A stretch of DNA of 64,000 nt from Chlorops oryzae (Eukaryota; Arthropoda; Insecta; Diptera; Chloropidae): the NCBI GenBank assembly GCA_020466095.1, contig CM035807.1, forward strand, positions 15,111,985 to 15,175,984. The letters run 5' to 3'. Each line of letters begins with the position of its first letter. Positions within the stretch are counted from its first letter, which is position 1. Under the pieces are notes generated by a model that worked only from the letters and a program-made list of their open reading frames with translations, was not told the DNA's origin and made no database searches. Positions 11,745 through 24,239 of this stretch are shown in pieces. A program made the translations under genes and the position numbers.

Positions 11745-14125
11745 GTCGAAATTGCTTGCCGTCAATATCGGAGTTTTTGTCCATTGATGGGGGACCGTTT
11801 CACTATTGACTTTCGTACCTATAATTAGGCGAATGTTGCAGCACGCCAAAAGTCAATGACGATATGCATTTTCATACGCGTTGCACATGCGTTTTTCTTA
11901 AAGAACCCACTGCTCCAACTAACCTAATAATTTTTAAGTTGAATCTTTTGGGTGTGAACATAAATTCGTTCGGTTTTTTAATGCCTTTCTGTGAATTTTT
12001 TTTTTTGCCTTAAAATCGTGAAGGGACTATCCAGTAATTATGTAACGAAGATTTTGACCATTTTTGAACCACCCACGTAAGCATATCTAAGCATAAAGAG
12101 ACTCCGATGCAAGCGAGCACAAGATTTTTCGAAACCCTCGCTTTATGGTTACGTAATAAATACCCCCTATAAAATCCCCCTCTCAAAATGCTTCAATTCA
12201 AAAGAGGTCAAGGGAATCATCTATCTATTTTTATAACAGAGAAAAAATAATACCAGGGGCAGCATCATATCTGCTAGACAGATAACTTTTTCTGACCCGA
12301 AATAATACAATAGGGGATATTCACAAAGGCGTGTTAAAAACGTTGGAAAGTAGGAAAATCGGAAAATTGCGACTTCTTAAAAATTTTGTAAACTTTTTTT
12401 GTATCTAGCACAACTTTATAAGCAGTTAAAATTTTCCGATTTTCCGACTTTCCTATTTTCCGACGCCTTTTTGAATACCCCTAATGTATAATTCTTTGAA
12501 ATTTCACTACCTTGAACTCGAAGAAATACTGATACTTTGGTTGTCCGCTCTCGGAATGCTGTACTCTATTGTATATCCTAAAAAATATTCGAACTATCCA
12601 ACGGGTGTTTTAGTGCCTGGGCACGAAGTGTATGAAGAAGTAGATAGGTCAAAATAAAAATAAAAAACTTTTTACTATGCCATTCAGCAGGTATTTGTTT
12701 AGCATGTGTATCGAACGAAGCGACTGAAGGCGCCTTTTTTGTATCATTTCAATATACCACTGCTATACACAGCGAATCCAGTTTTCACACCTCGGCACGT
12801 CCTAGGACATGTATTAGGAAAAGTGGACAGGTTTCGTATACATACGCATCGTTTCTGTACACAGTTTCGTCTGGGTAATTCGTACAGAAAACGATTTGAA
12901 TAATTTGTCTAAAAATTGATTTTTATAAGAAAAATTCCTTCTGAAAATTTCTGAAGCTTAAAATCCTTAAAGCTTTAATTGACAGACCACTAGAATATTT
13001 ACCACTATTCAGACTAATTTCCACCCATCAACTACATCACTATTTTTAAACTTTTTTTTACGCAAAATTAATTTAAATTAAAAAAATAAACCAACGAACT
13101 TTTTACTTAGCCCAAAGCTCTCTTTCTACTTGCTTTGTGAAGAGATTTTTCAACAATTTCATATAAATTGTTGGAAACTCAGTGATTTGGAAAAGATTTT
13201 TCCTCAGCTACTTTAAGGGGGCCTTTGCTGACTTCGAAATCGAGTTTAGTTAGTACGAGAATAGGCATTAGAAAGCATTGAACTGTAGCAAATATAAAAT
13301 TAAACGCATTGTCAGCGTACACGTATTAACTTTGGCCCGATTCTAATGATCACTTACAAATATGCGTTTAACTTCGTCTTTATATTTTTTTATCATACCT
13401 CGAGCCCACGGATTATTTTCATGCAAATTTCTTTTAAGTATTTTCCATTGATTGAACTACGGGAACAGTGGAACGATATGGTTAAAGCCATCAAATGCCA
13501 TCAAAAGCGATCAAAAAGCAGAAAATTTTTTCGAGAAAAATGAAAAACATATACTTTCGTTGAAACTTGTGAAAGCATAGAGTCACTCAGAAGTGACTAT
13601 TATTATCGATTAGAAGAAATTATTCTTTGCGGCACTGTAATTTGCACGTTTCAATGGGTGTGTACTGATGTCAAATGATAACAGAGAGAAATTGTTGGAG
13701 CTTACCTTTCGCGCTTCGCCTTGCTTTCAAGAAAATCGTTTGAAAGTTTTTTATTTATTTTTTAAAATTTTTTTATATTTTTTATTTAAAATATATTTTA
13801 ATATCATTTGCTAAATAATCAACGGTTTTAGTTCTTAGAAGAAATATATATTTAAACTAAATTTTTACTATAACAAGAGTAAGTTTTTCAAAACACTCGT
13901 AACACTCTTTAAGGATGCTTCTGTTCGATGTGAAGCATCCAATGCTTTGCGTTGTCACATATTTTCAGGTCTAAGAATTTTGATTTATTTGACATTGTAT
14001 TTAAAGCTGATTTTAAAATTTATTTTTGTTTTCTTAAATTGGGCGGCAGTAGTTATTATCCTTCGCAATCTTAGTTTTCCAAGAGGACTTTCTATGGGGT
14101 AAAACCATTGGCTCAAAAATCTCTA
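11745..14125. other. Intergenic DNA, Osiris upstream side
   Basis: Apart from one MITE at 12312, I see only AT-rich sequence with chance open frames. It separates the Osiris promoter from the 3' end of aralar1, so the two genes are transcribed in the same direction with about 4.3 kb between them. Confidence 0.5.
12312..12482. mobile_element. MITE with AGGGGATATTCA-type ends
   Basis: The left end AGGGGATATTCACAAAGGCG pairs with the right end (reverse complement AGGGGTATTCAAAAAGGCG), around a core containing further inverted CGGAAAAT words. AAT flanks both ends (12309-12311 and 12483-12485), a possible 3-bp target duplication. It is non-coding, 171 bp long. Similar AGGGG ends occur at 461, 29365 and 34757. 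Confidence 0.65.
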
Positions 14126-14130
14126 ACGCC

Positions 14131-15013
14131 ACAGACCTGTTAAATTCGAAGGAAACTTAATAATGATTACAGTTTTATTTTATTTTTATTTTAATCATTA
14201 TTTATTTTATTTTATTTGGACTTTGAAGAAATTGAAAAGAAAAAATAATTCAAAATATAAAAAAATTTTATCGGGATAAAGCCCAAAATCCAACATTGCG
14301 AGAGCCCGATGCGAGACCGCGAGACGAGACGCACACAAATTTCAAATCATTCAATCATATGCTTCAAGCTCCAATGTATCGCACTGCGAGACCTCGTAGC
14401 GAGAAAATTAAAAAAAATTGAATATTTCTCGTTGCGAGGCATTTTGACAGTTTAATGATGTAACTATTTTTTGAGTACTCGCTATTGGGTACTCGTTTAA
14501 ACTAATAAAACAAAAACTGTTCACTGTTCCGCGAAAAAGAGCTTTTAAAATATTTCGCGAGCTTTGGTTCATTTTGAAAATTTTTGAAATTTTTGAATTA
14601 AATTTTAAGCTCAAGTGATAGCGTATAATTTTTATGAGTACTCGGTACTCGTTAGATTGGTACTTGGTTCAAATGTTGCATTACTAGAAGCGAAATTATG
14701 CTATCATCTGCGTGACGCAAACCTCTCATTGGAGATTGAAATGCGTCACGCAAAACATTTTCGTGACGTCGCGCACTCTCGCATCGGGCTCTCGCAATGT
14801 TGAATTTTGGGCTTAAGTTTTTGATTACTTTTAAAATTATTTATTTTTCTATTGAATTGCTCAGAAATTATCGCAATTAATTTACGATTTTTTTTTGTTA
14901 GCGTCTAATCATTCATTATCGGCTTATGATGTTTAAATAAAAATAATCATTATTAATTGTACTCAAAATAAAAAAATAAATTTAATTGAATAATAATTAT
15001 TTAACAGGTCTGT
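14131..15013. mobile_element. Probable outer DNA transposon remnant hosting a nested MITE
   Basis: ACAGACCTGTTAAAT at 14131 and ATTTAACAGGTCTGT ending at 15013 are perfect 15-bp inverted repeats. Inside them, AATAATGATTA-type AT-rich arms are also inverted around the MITE at 14280. This suggests a small element into which another inserted. No target duplication was seen. Confidence 0.5.
14280..14813. mobile_element. MITE with ~37-bp inverted ends and TAA duplication
   Basis: A 534-bp element starts AGCCCAAAATCCAACATTGC and ends with its near-perfect complement; the arms match for about 37 bp with one mismatch and continue into GAGAGCCCGATGCGAGA. TAA lies on both sides (14277-14279 and 14814-14816), suggesting a PIF/Harbinger-type target. 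The core has CG-rich GCGAGAC and CGTGACG words but no long coding frame. Confidence 0.75.
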
Positions 15014-15904
15014 AAAATTTTGATATTTCCATATCTTTAATTCAGGATGATGCTGAGTTTACAGCTTTCGAGTTGGTAGCTTTTTCTTTGGTATTTAAGT
15101 AGTTCTGTTAGCCAAAGGCTTCTATTGTGTTGACCCCAAGTGTATTTGGCTAAAACGAGTCACATGGATGGGATAACTAAGAATTTAAAAATCCTCAAAG
15201 AATACACAATAATAAGAAACCATTTCAAGGAGTTCTAAGACCTGGAGTATAGTATTCTTGCCTCGTTAAGCCCAAATGAATCACTCAGAAAAAAAAAAAT
15301 ACATTCATAGTTTAAAAAATTCTATAAGATCGGAACTATTAAGAGAAGACATTGCTCCTTTTATGGTATATCTGGCGGTCATAAAAAAGCAAAGTACTAT
15401 AAAGGAAGTCCTACACATCACAGAGAAAAAAAAAAACTGAAGCAAATTTAAGACTTTCACAATTTTAGATTTATTGTCTAAAACCTCGCTGTATGAGTTC
15501 AAGATTTATGGAGATATATTAGGTACTCTTAGATAAAGATTTGAAAAAAAAAACATTAGATAAAAAAAGCTAATTTTTGGTATTTGGAATTGTAAAAATC
15601 TTGGTGCACGGTTAAAAAGAATCCCCCATTTTTATTAGTATTATGCTTTAAGCTCTATTAACCTGTGTCCTCAAAGGTTCCTTTTTGGCAACGAATATTT
15701 TCGATTGCTTTGATTGGCGCATCAAAAGGTGAAAATACTCCCAAACGTACTCGAGTGTGTTTAAGAAAGAATTTTTTTTGAGTGCATTTTTTAACAAGTT
15801 CTACTAAATTGTAGTAATTATTCTTCTTTTTTCATAAATATTTATCTATTTCTTCTGTTGTTGTTTAACATCTTTGATGAAATATAATATTTTTCTATCA
15901 AAAA

Positions 15905-15955
15905 TTAAATCTTTATATATATATATATGTATGTATATGTATATATTTATAAGCT
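15905..15955. repeat. (TA)n/(TATG)n microsatellite
   Basis: TATATATATATATGTATGTATATGTATATAT lies just past the aralar1 stop codon, probably within the 3' UTR or immediately downstream. No AATAAA signal could be fixed for this gene. Confidence 0.6.
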
Positions 15956-16007
15956 TAAATATGTTAACTTAAATTTTAAGTGGCATTTAGAGGTTTTTGA
16001 GTTACGA

Positions 16008-19000
16008 TCATGAGCCGACAGTGGCTAACGATGGTGATGATGACGATGATGATGATAATGTGGTCGCTCCAGGATGCCGAAATCGTGGTAGACTGAGACC
16101 GAATTTCGATTCGATGCCATTTAATAGCGGCACTGCCGCACGATATCCACCGATGTGATCGGCATTGATGTGATGCGTATGCGTCAGATCGAGCGGTTTG
16201 GCTTGACGAACCTGAAGTGAATGAATTTCGAATTAATTGAATTATTTCCTTTCAATATGTGAAAAAAATTACGAACCTCCGACCCTGACGGATGGGAGCC
16301 GCCGAAGTCAACATAAAACAGACGTTGTAACAATTCGTAGGTAACGAGTGTGACACCAAACTGTGGTGACGAACGGAAGACTCGAGCTGAAAGGAGAAAA
16401 GATTAATTGCAAAATTGGGGGAAAAAACAAAGCATTCTCATTTCAACTCACCTGCGGTGCCCTTCCAGAAGGCACGTGGACCTTCCTCGGCCATAATTTT
16501 TTTCGTTGCATCCCAAACACCGTTATATGTTGTCTGGCCTGAACGCGCTACAACCTGCAGACGTGTCTTTATGACATCGGCAGGCGTTACAAGCGATGCA
16601 GCAGGAACACCAGCTATGGCACCAGCAGCCAATAGAGTGAGTGGATGATTATACCTTGAAAAGGATTGAAGGATGTATGAAGCTTTTTTCTTCGATTCAT
16701 TTTCCTTAGAAACTCACCCATCCTCATCGGCGAATAATTTTTTCGTATGCGCATATGTTGGGAAATAAATGGCCGAGAAGGGAACATCACGTAATAGGCA
16801 TGCGCGCGCTCCTTTATACAAGCCAAATAAGCCCAAATCTCGTACGACGTTTAAGGCACGAACTTTTGCACCGCCAGCTATTTCACCGGCAACTTGCAAA
16901 CGAATTTTCACAATTTCCAAAGGATTCGTAAAGACCACTTGTGATGCGCCGGCCTATAAGGAAAAGTTAAAAATTCCCTGAAGTCATTTTTTTTTTTTTT
17001 TTTTCAATTATGTTTGATTGTGCTTTTAAAAAATGGACTTACACAAGCTCCAGCAAGGACCTCAGCGTATGGCGATATTGTTCCCTGTTTATCGGTCATT
17101 TTATCGCGTACCAAATCATTAACCGTTAGCTTTATAGCTTTTTCAGGGGCCACGCCCATTAGTTGAGGTAGCAAGCCACGGTAAAGTCCGAGTACACCTT
17201 CGTGACGTATAACCTGGACAAGAAGGACGAGAATAGAAGCAGGGATCGAGCATGTAATTGGAATTAATTCGATTTAAAGCAAATGCTTGGCTTAAATGAA
17301 TTGGAAATTAGTAATAATTGTTCTTTGCTTATAGGAGGGATTTGGAGCTCTTTTAATGGAAAGGTTAAAGTATCGATTGCAGTCATAGAAGTCTTCGTAT
17401 GATAGCACAGTGGACCTTGGTACTCAAGTAATTTTTTTGCAGGCAAATTATTGAAATTGTCGGAGTATAGAGTACTGCCTTTGATCCTCCCATAGTTCGG
17501 AGATTTTTTTTGCAAAACGGTTCCTTGTAATCCGACAATTCCAGATCCAATCATAAGATCTGCATCAGCGATCTTGCTAACAACTTTCTTTCAAAACTAA
17601 CAAAAAAAAAAAAGTCATGTAAAGGTAAAAGTCTTTGGGAAACATCGTTCAAGTAAGGGGATTAAATTGGTCAGTTCTTTCAAAATATTCATTCAAGCTA
17701 AACTATAGCGTTCCTGTTTCGACAAGTGTCCGCTTTCTCACATTTTCTATTCGAAAATATTTTGCCTTACAGCTGGCTTGATCTGCCACAGCAGAACAGC
17801 TTTTATTGGGCCAAGGTCGAGAGGTTCTTAGATCATTAAAATTTTCTGTACTTAAACTCTTTGGGTGAGAATAATAGAACCAACTGTAAGGAATAGAATA
17901 CATAGTCTAAATATGTGATTTTTTAAGATCTTATTGAAACTATATTCCCTAGGGTGGTGAAGTCAATTGCAAAATAATTTCATCTGATCAGTGGCGGATT
18001 AGCCGCCTCAGACAGTAGCCTAATTTTCGCCTTTTTTGTTATTGATGCATAGACGGTCAGAATTTTCCGTCACTGAAAACTTGCCGCCCTATTCAGCTGC
18101 CTATGTTGCCCATTCGGTAAATCCGCCACTGCATCTGATGATACTATTGTGCACCTATTTTTCTTGGGAAGACCTTATGCGGTTCATTCTGTTCGATTTG
18201 AAAAGGAAAGCGGGACGTAATGGCCTGGAATTCATTAGATGGGTAAAATGGAGCTGTGATTTTTTTAAACCTCAATATAAACTGTTTTATGATACCTCAA
18301 AGAGTGTTAAAAACTATTAGGAATTTTGTTAGATGGACAACGTTTTATTTTAAATTCGCCATTCAAATAAAATGTGAAGCCGAGATCAAAAAATAAAAAA
18401 TAAAAATTCTTTTAATATTTTATTGCAATTAAATTTTCGGTTGAATTCAACTTAATCAGAAAGGATTAATGATTTAAATAGAATTAATAAAAATAAAAAA
18501 ATTGTAAAAAATTTGAAAAAATTCTTTCGAAATAAAATTGAATCGTGTTCGAAAAATTAAAAATTAGTTGAAAAAAAGCTCAAAATGTCGTACAGAGTTG
18601 AACATTTATTTTATGATATGATTTCGCAAGGTATCATACGGTCTTTTGGGAAACGTGAAACTGAATATTAAACAAAAATATTCAGAAATAAATAATAAAA
18701 AAAAAAACGAACTCACCTTTTTGAAACAATCCCATGAATTCCTATAGGCGACTTCACCAATAAACGAGCCAGTCCTTTGATTTTGCATGCGAGTCTTCAC
18801 CAAATCAATGGGATAAACCACGGTCGCGCCAACGGCTACAATCGAAAAAGTTTTTCGCATTAAAGAAAGCCATTTGTAAGGCTATCTATTAGGATAGTCA
18901 TCACTTACCGCCAGCCAAAGAACCAAGTACGAAACGATAAGTACTCTCAAGGATCTGTATGAATGCGGAACGATCTGCTGGACTTTCGACGGCTTTTATT

Positions 19001-22000
19001 TCGGCTAAACGTGTCGTGATATGCTTCGTATAATGCTCGGGTGCAATATTGTTCAGGTCGCTGTAGACAATGCGTCTGTGAAGCAAAAATTTACAAAGAA
19101 AATATTATTAAAAAATGTTCTCCTCATAAGCGGGGGGGTGGAGCTCTTAAAAACTTTGAGAAGGGGATGAAAAAGGAAAAATATGGAAAAATAAAATAAA
19201 ATTCTCTAAGTAAATATTTACAATAAACAAAAGTCATATCCGGTAGATAGGGTACATAAATCGCAATTAACTTGCCTATTTAGATTAATCTTTTTGCGTA
19301 GCCACCAACTAATTAAATATTTGTGCGGTTTTATATGGGATTTTTTAGTCGGTTAAGTAGAATAAAAGACAAAAAAATGTGTTTTTGTTAGTAGAAGCGA
19401 CAAATAACTTTACATTTAGAGGGAGCATGTTCTAAGCTTACATGTAACTATGGCAATCTATATTATAATGCTTCTGGAGGAGCTTAAAATTTAGCTAATA
19501 TAATTCTAATTTTAATTTTGATGTCTCTTTCAAATCGATTGAAATTCTCTTAGCAGCCCATATTGAAACTTAAAGAGTTCATAAATATCATTTTAATGGC
19601 TCAACTTGCTATGGACATAAAATAACTTAACTTAACCTCCATTTATTTTGCATAATTTTTTATAAAATAACATGTTAAGGTCCGTTTTCTCATCCTACTT
19701 TTAAGCTCTATCTGCCAGTTAAATATCATTTTCTCTGACTTATTAATCAACTTTGTATGAAATTATCATCAGGATAATTTCACTTACGGATAAAACAAGT
19801 AAGGGTGTTATAGTCAGGCGAGCCTGACAATAAAATACTCGACACAGACACACATGTTCAAATAATTTTTTATATCAAGAGGTGTTTAAGGCCATAAGGG
19901 AAGGGCCCCATATACCGACTTTTGTTAAATTTCTTTATGAAAACCGCCCCTTTGCCACGCCCAATTTTTCTGAATTCTAATCGGAGGCTTAAATATATGC
20001 TCAAATTCTAAGTTTCATTGAAATATTTCGAAAAAGTCCGATTTTGGGGCAGTTTTGAGATTTTTGTGACAGACCCTAGTACTGGAGGTACCCTTAATAA
20101 TGCCATCAAGAAATTTTTGGAGAGATGTTTATGCTACAAAGGAATCATGTGCCAGTTCGTTTAAGTCCCATTTGAATTTCGGTAGACAATTTTCGAAAAA
20201 CGCCCTTCCCACGCCCACTTTTCAATTTTTGAAATCATATTGCTTGCCTTAAACATGACAAACATGAAATTCATCAAATATCTTGAAAAACTTCGATTTT
20301 GAGGCAGTTTTTGTGATTTTATAACAGACCCTAGTACTGGAGGTACCCCTAAAAATGGTCCGATCGGGTCCATTCTCGAACTTGTTCTTATTCATGTCTC
20401 GTAAGCACGCATGCCGAAATTTGTCAAGATAGCTCAACTCCTTCGATAAGAAAACTGTATACAGAAAGACAGACAGACGGACAGACAGACGGACATGGAT
20501 GGACATGTCTAAATCAAATCTCCCTCGACACAGATTGTGTCGGGTATAAAAAGATGAGAAAACGGCCCTAAAACGTAGCTTTTTCATAATGAAAAATCAA
20601 ACTTTCTCAAGATTCTTGGTTGGTTGGTTGTTTGGTGTGGCTGCCACCAAGTGTAACACACTTAAGCTAGTATACCACTATCTGCGCCGATCTTTATCGG
20701 GCCTGATCGGCACAAGTGTCAATAATTTCCAAAATCTGTTCCACTGTTAAGGGTCACATTTTCGTCGCCATATTTTCAAAAAGATAAAGGGCAACAATTA
20801 AATTGGGACAAAAATCCTTCAAGACGATCACATTTGGCAGCATCAGAGAGAGTCCAAAAATTGCGTTCACATTATCGGCGCGTCGATTGTGGCAAAAATC
20901 GGCCCATTGCGCTGATAGTGGATTACCGGCTATAGGCTACATGGGCCCGTTTTGACGTTTCCACGAAAAATGGAAAACCAAAGAGAAGAACATAAAAACT
21001 GAACAATATCCAAGACCTCAGCTGGAAGTCGAATCCAGGTCTTCTCGCTTCGTAAGCTGACATCTCAGCCAACTACGGAACAGAGGCCGACCTCAAGTAT
21101 CTTGAAAAAGAAGGATTTTCTTGCATCGCTGTACGAGAATGCGGACTCAAAACTTGAAATATTTTAAATGTCTTTTTTTTTCAATTTAAAACGTATTCAA
21201 CCGTTATACTAAGCTAAATTATGAGGTAGTTAAATTTTTTCATATCTAACTGAGCCATAAAATTCTCGACAGGCAATAAACACGTTGCACGTTGCACGTT
21301 CAATACTGATGGGCAACGGTTATGTGGTGTTTACTGCCTGCCTTAGATTAGCCATACAAAGAGAAATCGTTTTTCCTCCAATGCTATTTCGATTTTTCTA
21401 TTTCCTTTTTATATTTTCCTTTCAATAAAATGAAATAATCTCCTGCCACTTACCCCGTATGGTGAAGCGCGCCCGTCAATTGAAATAGTATATCAATTTC
21501 CAAAGGCGTTATTTGACTCATTGTTTGTGCAGCGTAAAGTAATTCGTCCTTTGTTACCGGTTCGGTTCGACTACCTTGCGATGCGTTCAAATAAATACGT
21601 TTTATTAATTCCATATTGGTCAGAAGCGATGTAAATGCCATAAAATAGGGAAAGCTCACTTTGTGTCCTTCGGTAACCTGGAAGAATTTTTTTGTTCTTT
21701 AAGATATTCAATAATCGGAGCAATAATTTTGTTATATTTACTGCAACGAGATTATCCTTAACATCCGCTGTTAATAAATGCCATTTCACTTTGACCATAA
21801 CATCGAGGAAATCCAATGGCGATATATATCCAGAGCCAGCTGGATCTTTACTACGGAATGCTTCCTTCGCATATTCTTCGTGAAAATCATGCAGGAGTTG
21901 TGTGAACTCGGCGTAGTTTATAAGACGTTGTTTTTTCTAGAAAAGTCAATTGAAGGGTTTTTTTTTTTTTGGTTTCTTCCTAAGTAAAATGATAGTCTTC

Positions 22001-24236
22001 AATCGTGATCGACAATGCCGATAAACTGAGGCGGCGTTTGGAAAAAGTTGGAGCTTAATACATGTGGGATTTATACGCACAAAACCCTAATCGAAAACTA
22101 TTCTTCAGTTCTCGCTTTAGGAGGCGCTCGGAAAACTAAAATCCTTTGACACTTCAAATTGCAGTGTACCCCCGGCAATCCGAAAAAAATTTTACAGTGT
22201 ACCGTGTGAACTATCGGATTAAGAATACTCAGGGGTGTCACAGAATCCGATAGCTGTCGGAATCGGAATTAAAACCGATGGAAATTTCATACAGAATTTA
22301 CAAAATTTGTTGTTTTTGGTTTTCAATCGGAACGATTATCGGTTCTTAATTGCACAGAACCCTATTTTATCTGGCTGTCAATGAAATATATATGAAAGTT
22401 CAGTCGACTAAAATTCCAATTCCGACAGCTATCGGAATTCCGTGACACCCCTGACTGCCTAAGACTACTTATAGTCCGGTATTTTGTACAAAAGCACACT
22501 TTGTGATCCGACAATTATAGATCCAATGACAAGATTTGACAAGCTCGATTCTGAATTTACTTTTAAACAAAAGTAAACCTCTTCATTTTTAAAAATTTGG
22601 GAGAAGAAATTTAATGAGGGAATGAGTATTTGACCCATATCCATAAATTTCCATACCCTATCTATTCAAAAAAAAAAAAGGAGAATTTTAGTCTTGAGAC
22701 AATTATTCCTTAAAACCAGGGACGTGAACCGGATAGAATATTTTCCGGTTTGGTTCGGCGGTTCGGTGTTTTAAATTTTGGATTGGTTCTAACCCAATTT
22801 TTTACCATTTAGGGTTAAAATTTGCACAATAAATAGTTAGTGGTGGTTACCTTACTCATATTAGAGATGGTATCGATACTAATTTCATAGGAATATCGAC
22901 TTAGATTTTTTATATTTTTGGCCTATGGGGTGACGACTGTGCATGGTTGCAGGCAAAAATGAAACCCTGAACCTTTACAAAAAGGGGTTCGGTTCAAACA
23001 TTTGTGGAAAACTTTGGTTCGGTTAATGGTTCGGTTCATCAGCAGATAAAAACGGTTTTCCGGTTCAAAACCGGTTCACTGTCCCTGCTTAAAAGTATCT
23101 GCTTTACTCTGAAGTACGAATTCCGACATTTTTCAATATCGATTCGATTTCCATGACACCCCCTGAATAACCGTCATTTCGGATTACCGAGGATGTCGGA
23201 TTAGCCAGGGGCTAATTTACCGGGTTGTCCACTTTACAATATCAATGTATCTACAAATCCCCAGCATATCGGATATATCGAAATTTGTATAACTTTCGGA
23301 TACTCATTCTTCATTCGTGTAACGTACCTCGCCAAAATAACGTTTTATAAACGGGCTGTCCAAACTGAAGGGAATTTTCGAATGCAGTTCAGTTTTTTGT
23401 ATGACATCAATAAAATCAGCTGCAAGGAAAATAAATAAATGGAAATATTTTGAAGGAAAAAAATAACAAAATTTCTGCTCCACTCACAATACGACACCGT
23501 GCCATTACCCTGACGATCGAACAATTGAAAAGCGGTTTTATAGAGTGCATCCGGTGTACAGAGCAGTCCTTCAAACGCTTGGAATTCTGCAAATGATATG
23601 AGGCCATCTTTACTTGTGTCGGCGATTCCCGCTAAAAGGCGCACTGATTCCTTCAAAAATTTCAAATTTAAATGGACTGTAAACAGTTTTCAACACATTC
23701 CTTCAAATACATTCGAAAGACAAATGATCTTAAGAATTTTTTTCTCAACATTTGACAAGTCTTCGATTCGGTCGGTCGATCGCCCGCTCTCTCCTCAATC
23801 ACATCGATCAATCACATCACGCAGCAAACAATCGAAACCTCATGGGAGAATGTTTGCCCTTGAGAGAGAGAGAGAGAGAGAGGCCGGCTGAGAGCACGAC
23901 CTGAATATACTTACGTCATTAAATGCAGCGTCTGTGAAGAAACCCAAATATTTGCGTACGAAATCCTCGCTGGTCATGTAAGATTCGCCATTCTTCTTCT
24001 GAGAGGCATATTTGTTAAAGACTTCACGTAATTTATCGGTACTCGCGCGCTTTATGGACGAAACTCCCTAAAATGACAAACAATCGCAAAAATACAGAGT
24101 GAGTGAGTGAGTGTGTGATTGAGTGAGAGAAAGACAAGGTCACATATGTTTGATGAGAGTCAAATTCGTCATTATGAATCGTAAGCAAAATTGATTTCGG
24201 TTATATAACGAAGATAGTTATGCTTACCATAGGCAT
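16008..24236 (-). CDS. aralar1: Mitochondrial Ca2+-regulated aspartate/glutamate carrier (Aralar/citrin type, SLC25A12/13)
   Basis: Thirteen coding exons: 24228..24236, 23915..24067, 23488..23650, 23328..23419, 21742..21936, 21454..21677, 19 kb exon 18909..19075, then 18717..18835, 17043..17213, 16718..16953, 16452..16654, 16277..16386 and 16008..16211. They total 2046 nt, 681 aa, with every phase matching and GT-AG borders. The N-terminal half carries EF-hand loops; the best, [12 protein letters not shown], is at about residues 65-76, with degenerate ones near 99 ([12 protein letters not shown]) and 170. The C-terminal half has three carrier repeats with PIDLVK (~343), PLEIVK (~442) and PADVIK (~534), matching PX[DE]XX[KR]. 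The family exchanges mitochondrial aspartate for cytosolic glutamate plus a proton in the malate-aspartate shuttle, stimulated by cytosolic Ca2+. The tail is Ser-rich. The first exon encodes only MPM; a distal alternative start exon is proposed at 41431. Length equals the family norm. Confidence 0.97.
17989..18131. mobile_element. hAT-type MITE in an aralar1 intron
   Basis: A 143-bp element begins CAGTGGCGGATTA and ends AATCCGCCACTG. It is flanked by a perfect 8-bp target duplication CATCTGAT (17981-17988 and 18132-18139), diagnostic of hAT transposition. It sits in the intron between the exons at 18717 and 17213, away from splice sites. Confidence 0.9.
19794..20551 (+). mobile_element. Helentron-like (HINE) family A copy in an aralar1 intron
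   Basis: It starts ACAAGTAAGGGTGTTATAG, then has a hairpin GTCAGGCGAGCCTGAC and the word ACTCGACACAGACACACATG. It continues through conserved non-coding blocks (GACAGACCCTAGTACTGGAGG) to a GACA/GACG tract and ends in CTCGACACAG...TGTGTCGGGTATAAAA. Read on the other strand this is subterminal inverted repeat, body, subterminal inverted repeat, hairpin, TTACTTGT: the layout of DINE-1/Helentron-derived elements. It lies in the intron between the exons at 21454 and 19075. Confidence 0.75.
20612..21091 (-). mobile_element. tRNA-derived SINE (family 2) in an aralar1 intron
   Basis: On the minus strand, a tRNA-like head with B box GGATTCGACTTC is followed by a long body and the 3' end GGTGGCAGCCACACC, then an (AACC)n tail. 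The flanks CTCAAGATTCTTG and CTCAAGTATCTTG look like an aged 13-bp target duplication. It shares its 3' end with SINE family 1 and its head and body with the copy at 61031. Confidence 0.75.
22230..22453. mobile_element. MITE with CAGGGGTGTCAC ends in an aralar1 intron
   Basis: A 224-bp element whose ends, CAGGGGTGTCACAGAATCCG and its complement, are inverted repeats of about 35-40 bp with few mismatches. ACT flanks both ends (22227-22229 and 22454-22456). The 3-bp duplication with these termini does not fit hAT or mariner, and I cannot place the superfamily. A related single end lies near 23150. Confidence 0.75.
22717..23087. mobile_element. hAT-type MITE in an aralar1 intron
   Basis: It begins CAGGGACGTGAACCGG and ends CCGGTTCACTGTCCCTG, with many internal GGTTCGG words. 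An 8-bp target duplication, CTTAAAAC on the left and CTTAAAAG on the right (one mismatch), marks it as hAT-derived. It is 371 bp long and non-coding, between the exons at 23328 and 21936. Confidence 0.82.
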
Positions 24237-24239
24237 CTT

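Noticed and set aside
16415..16981. Plus-strand frames across aralar1 exons
   Set aside because: Antisense shadows of carrier-domain exons 10 and 11.
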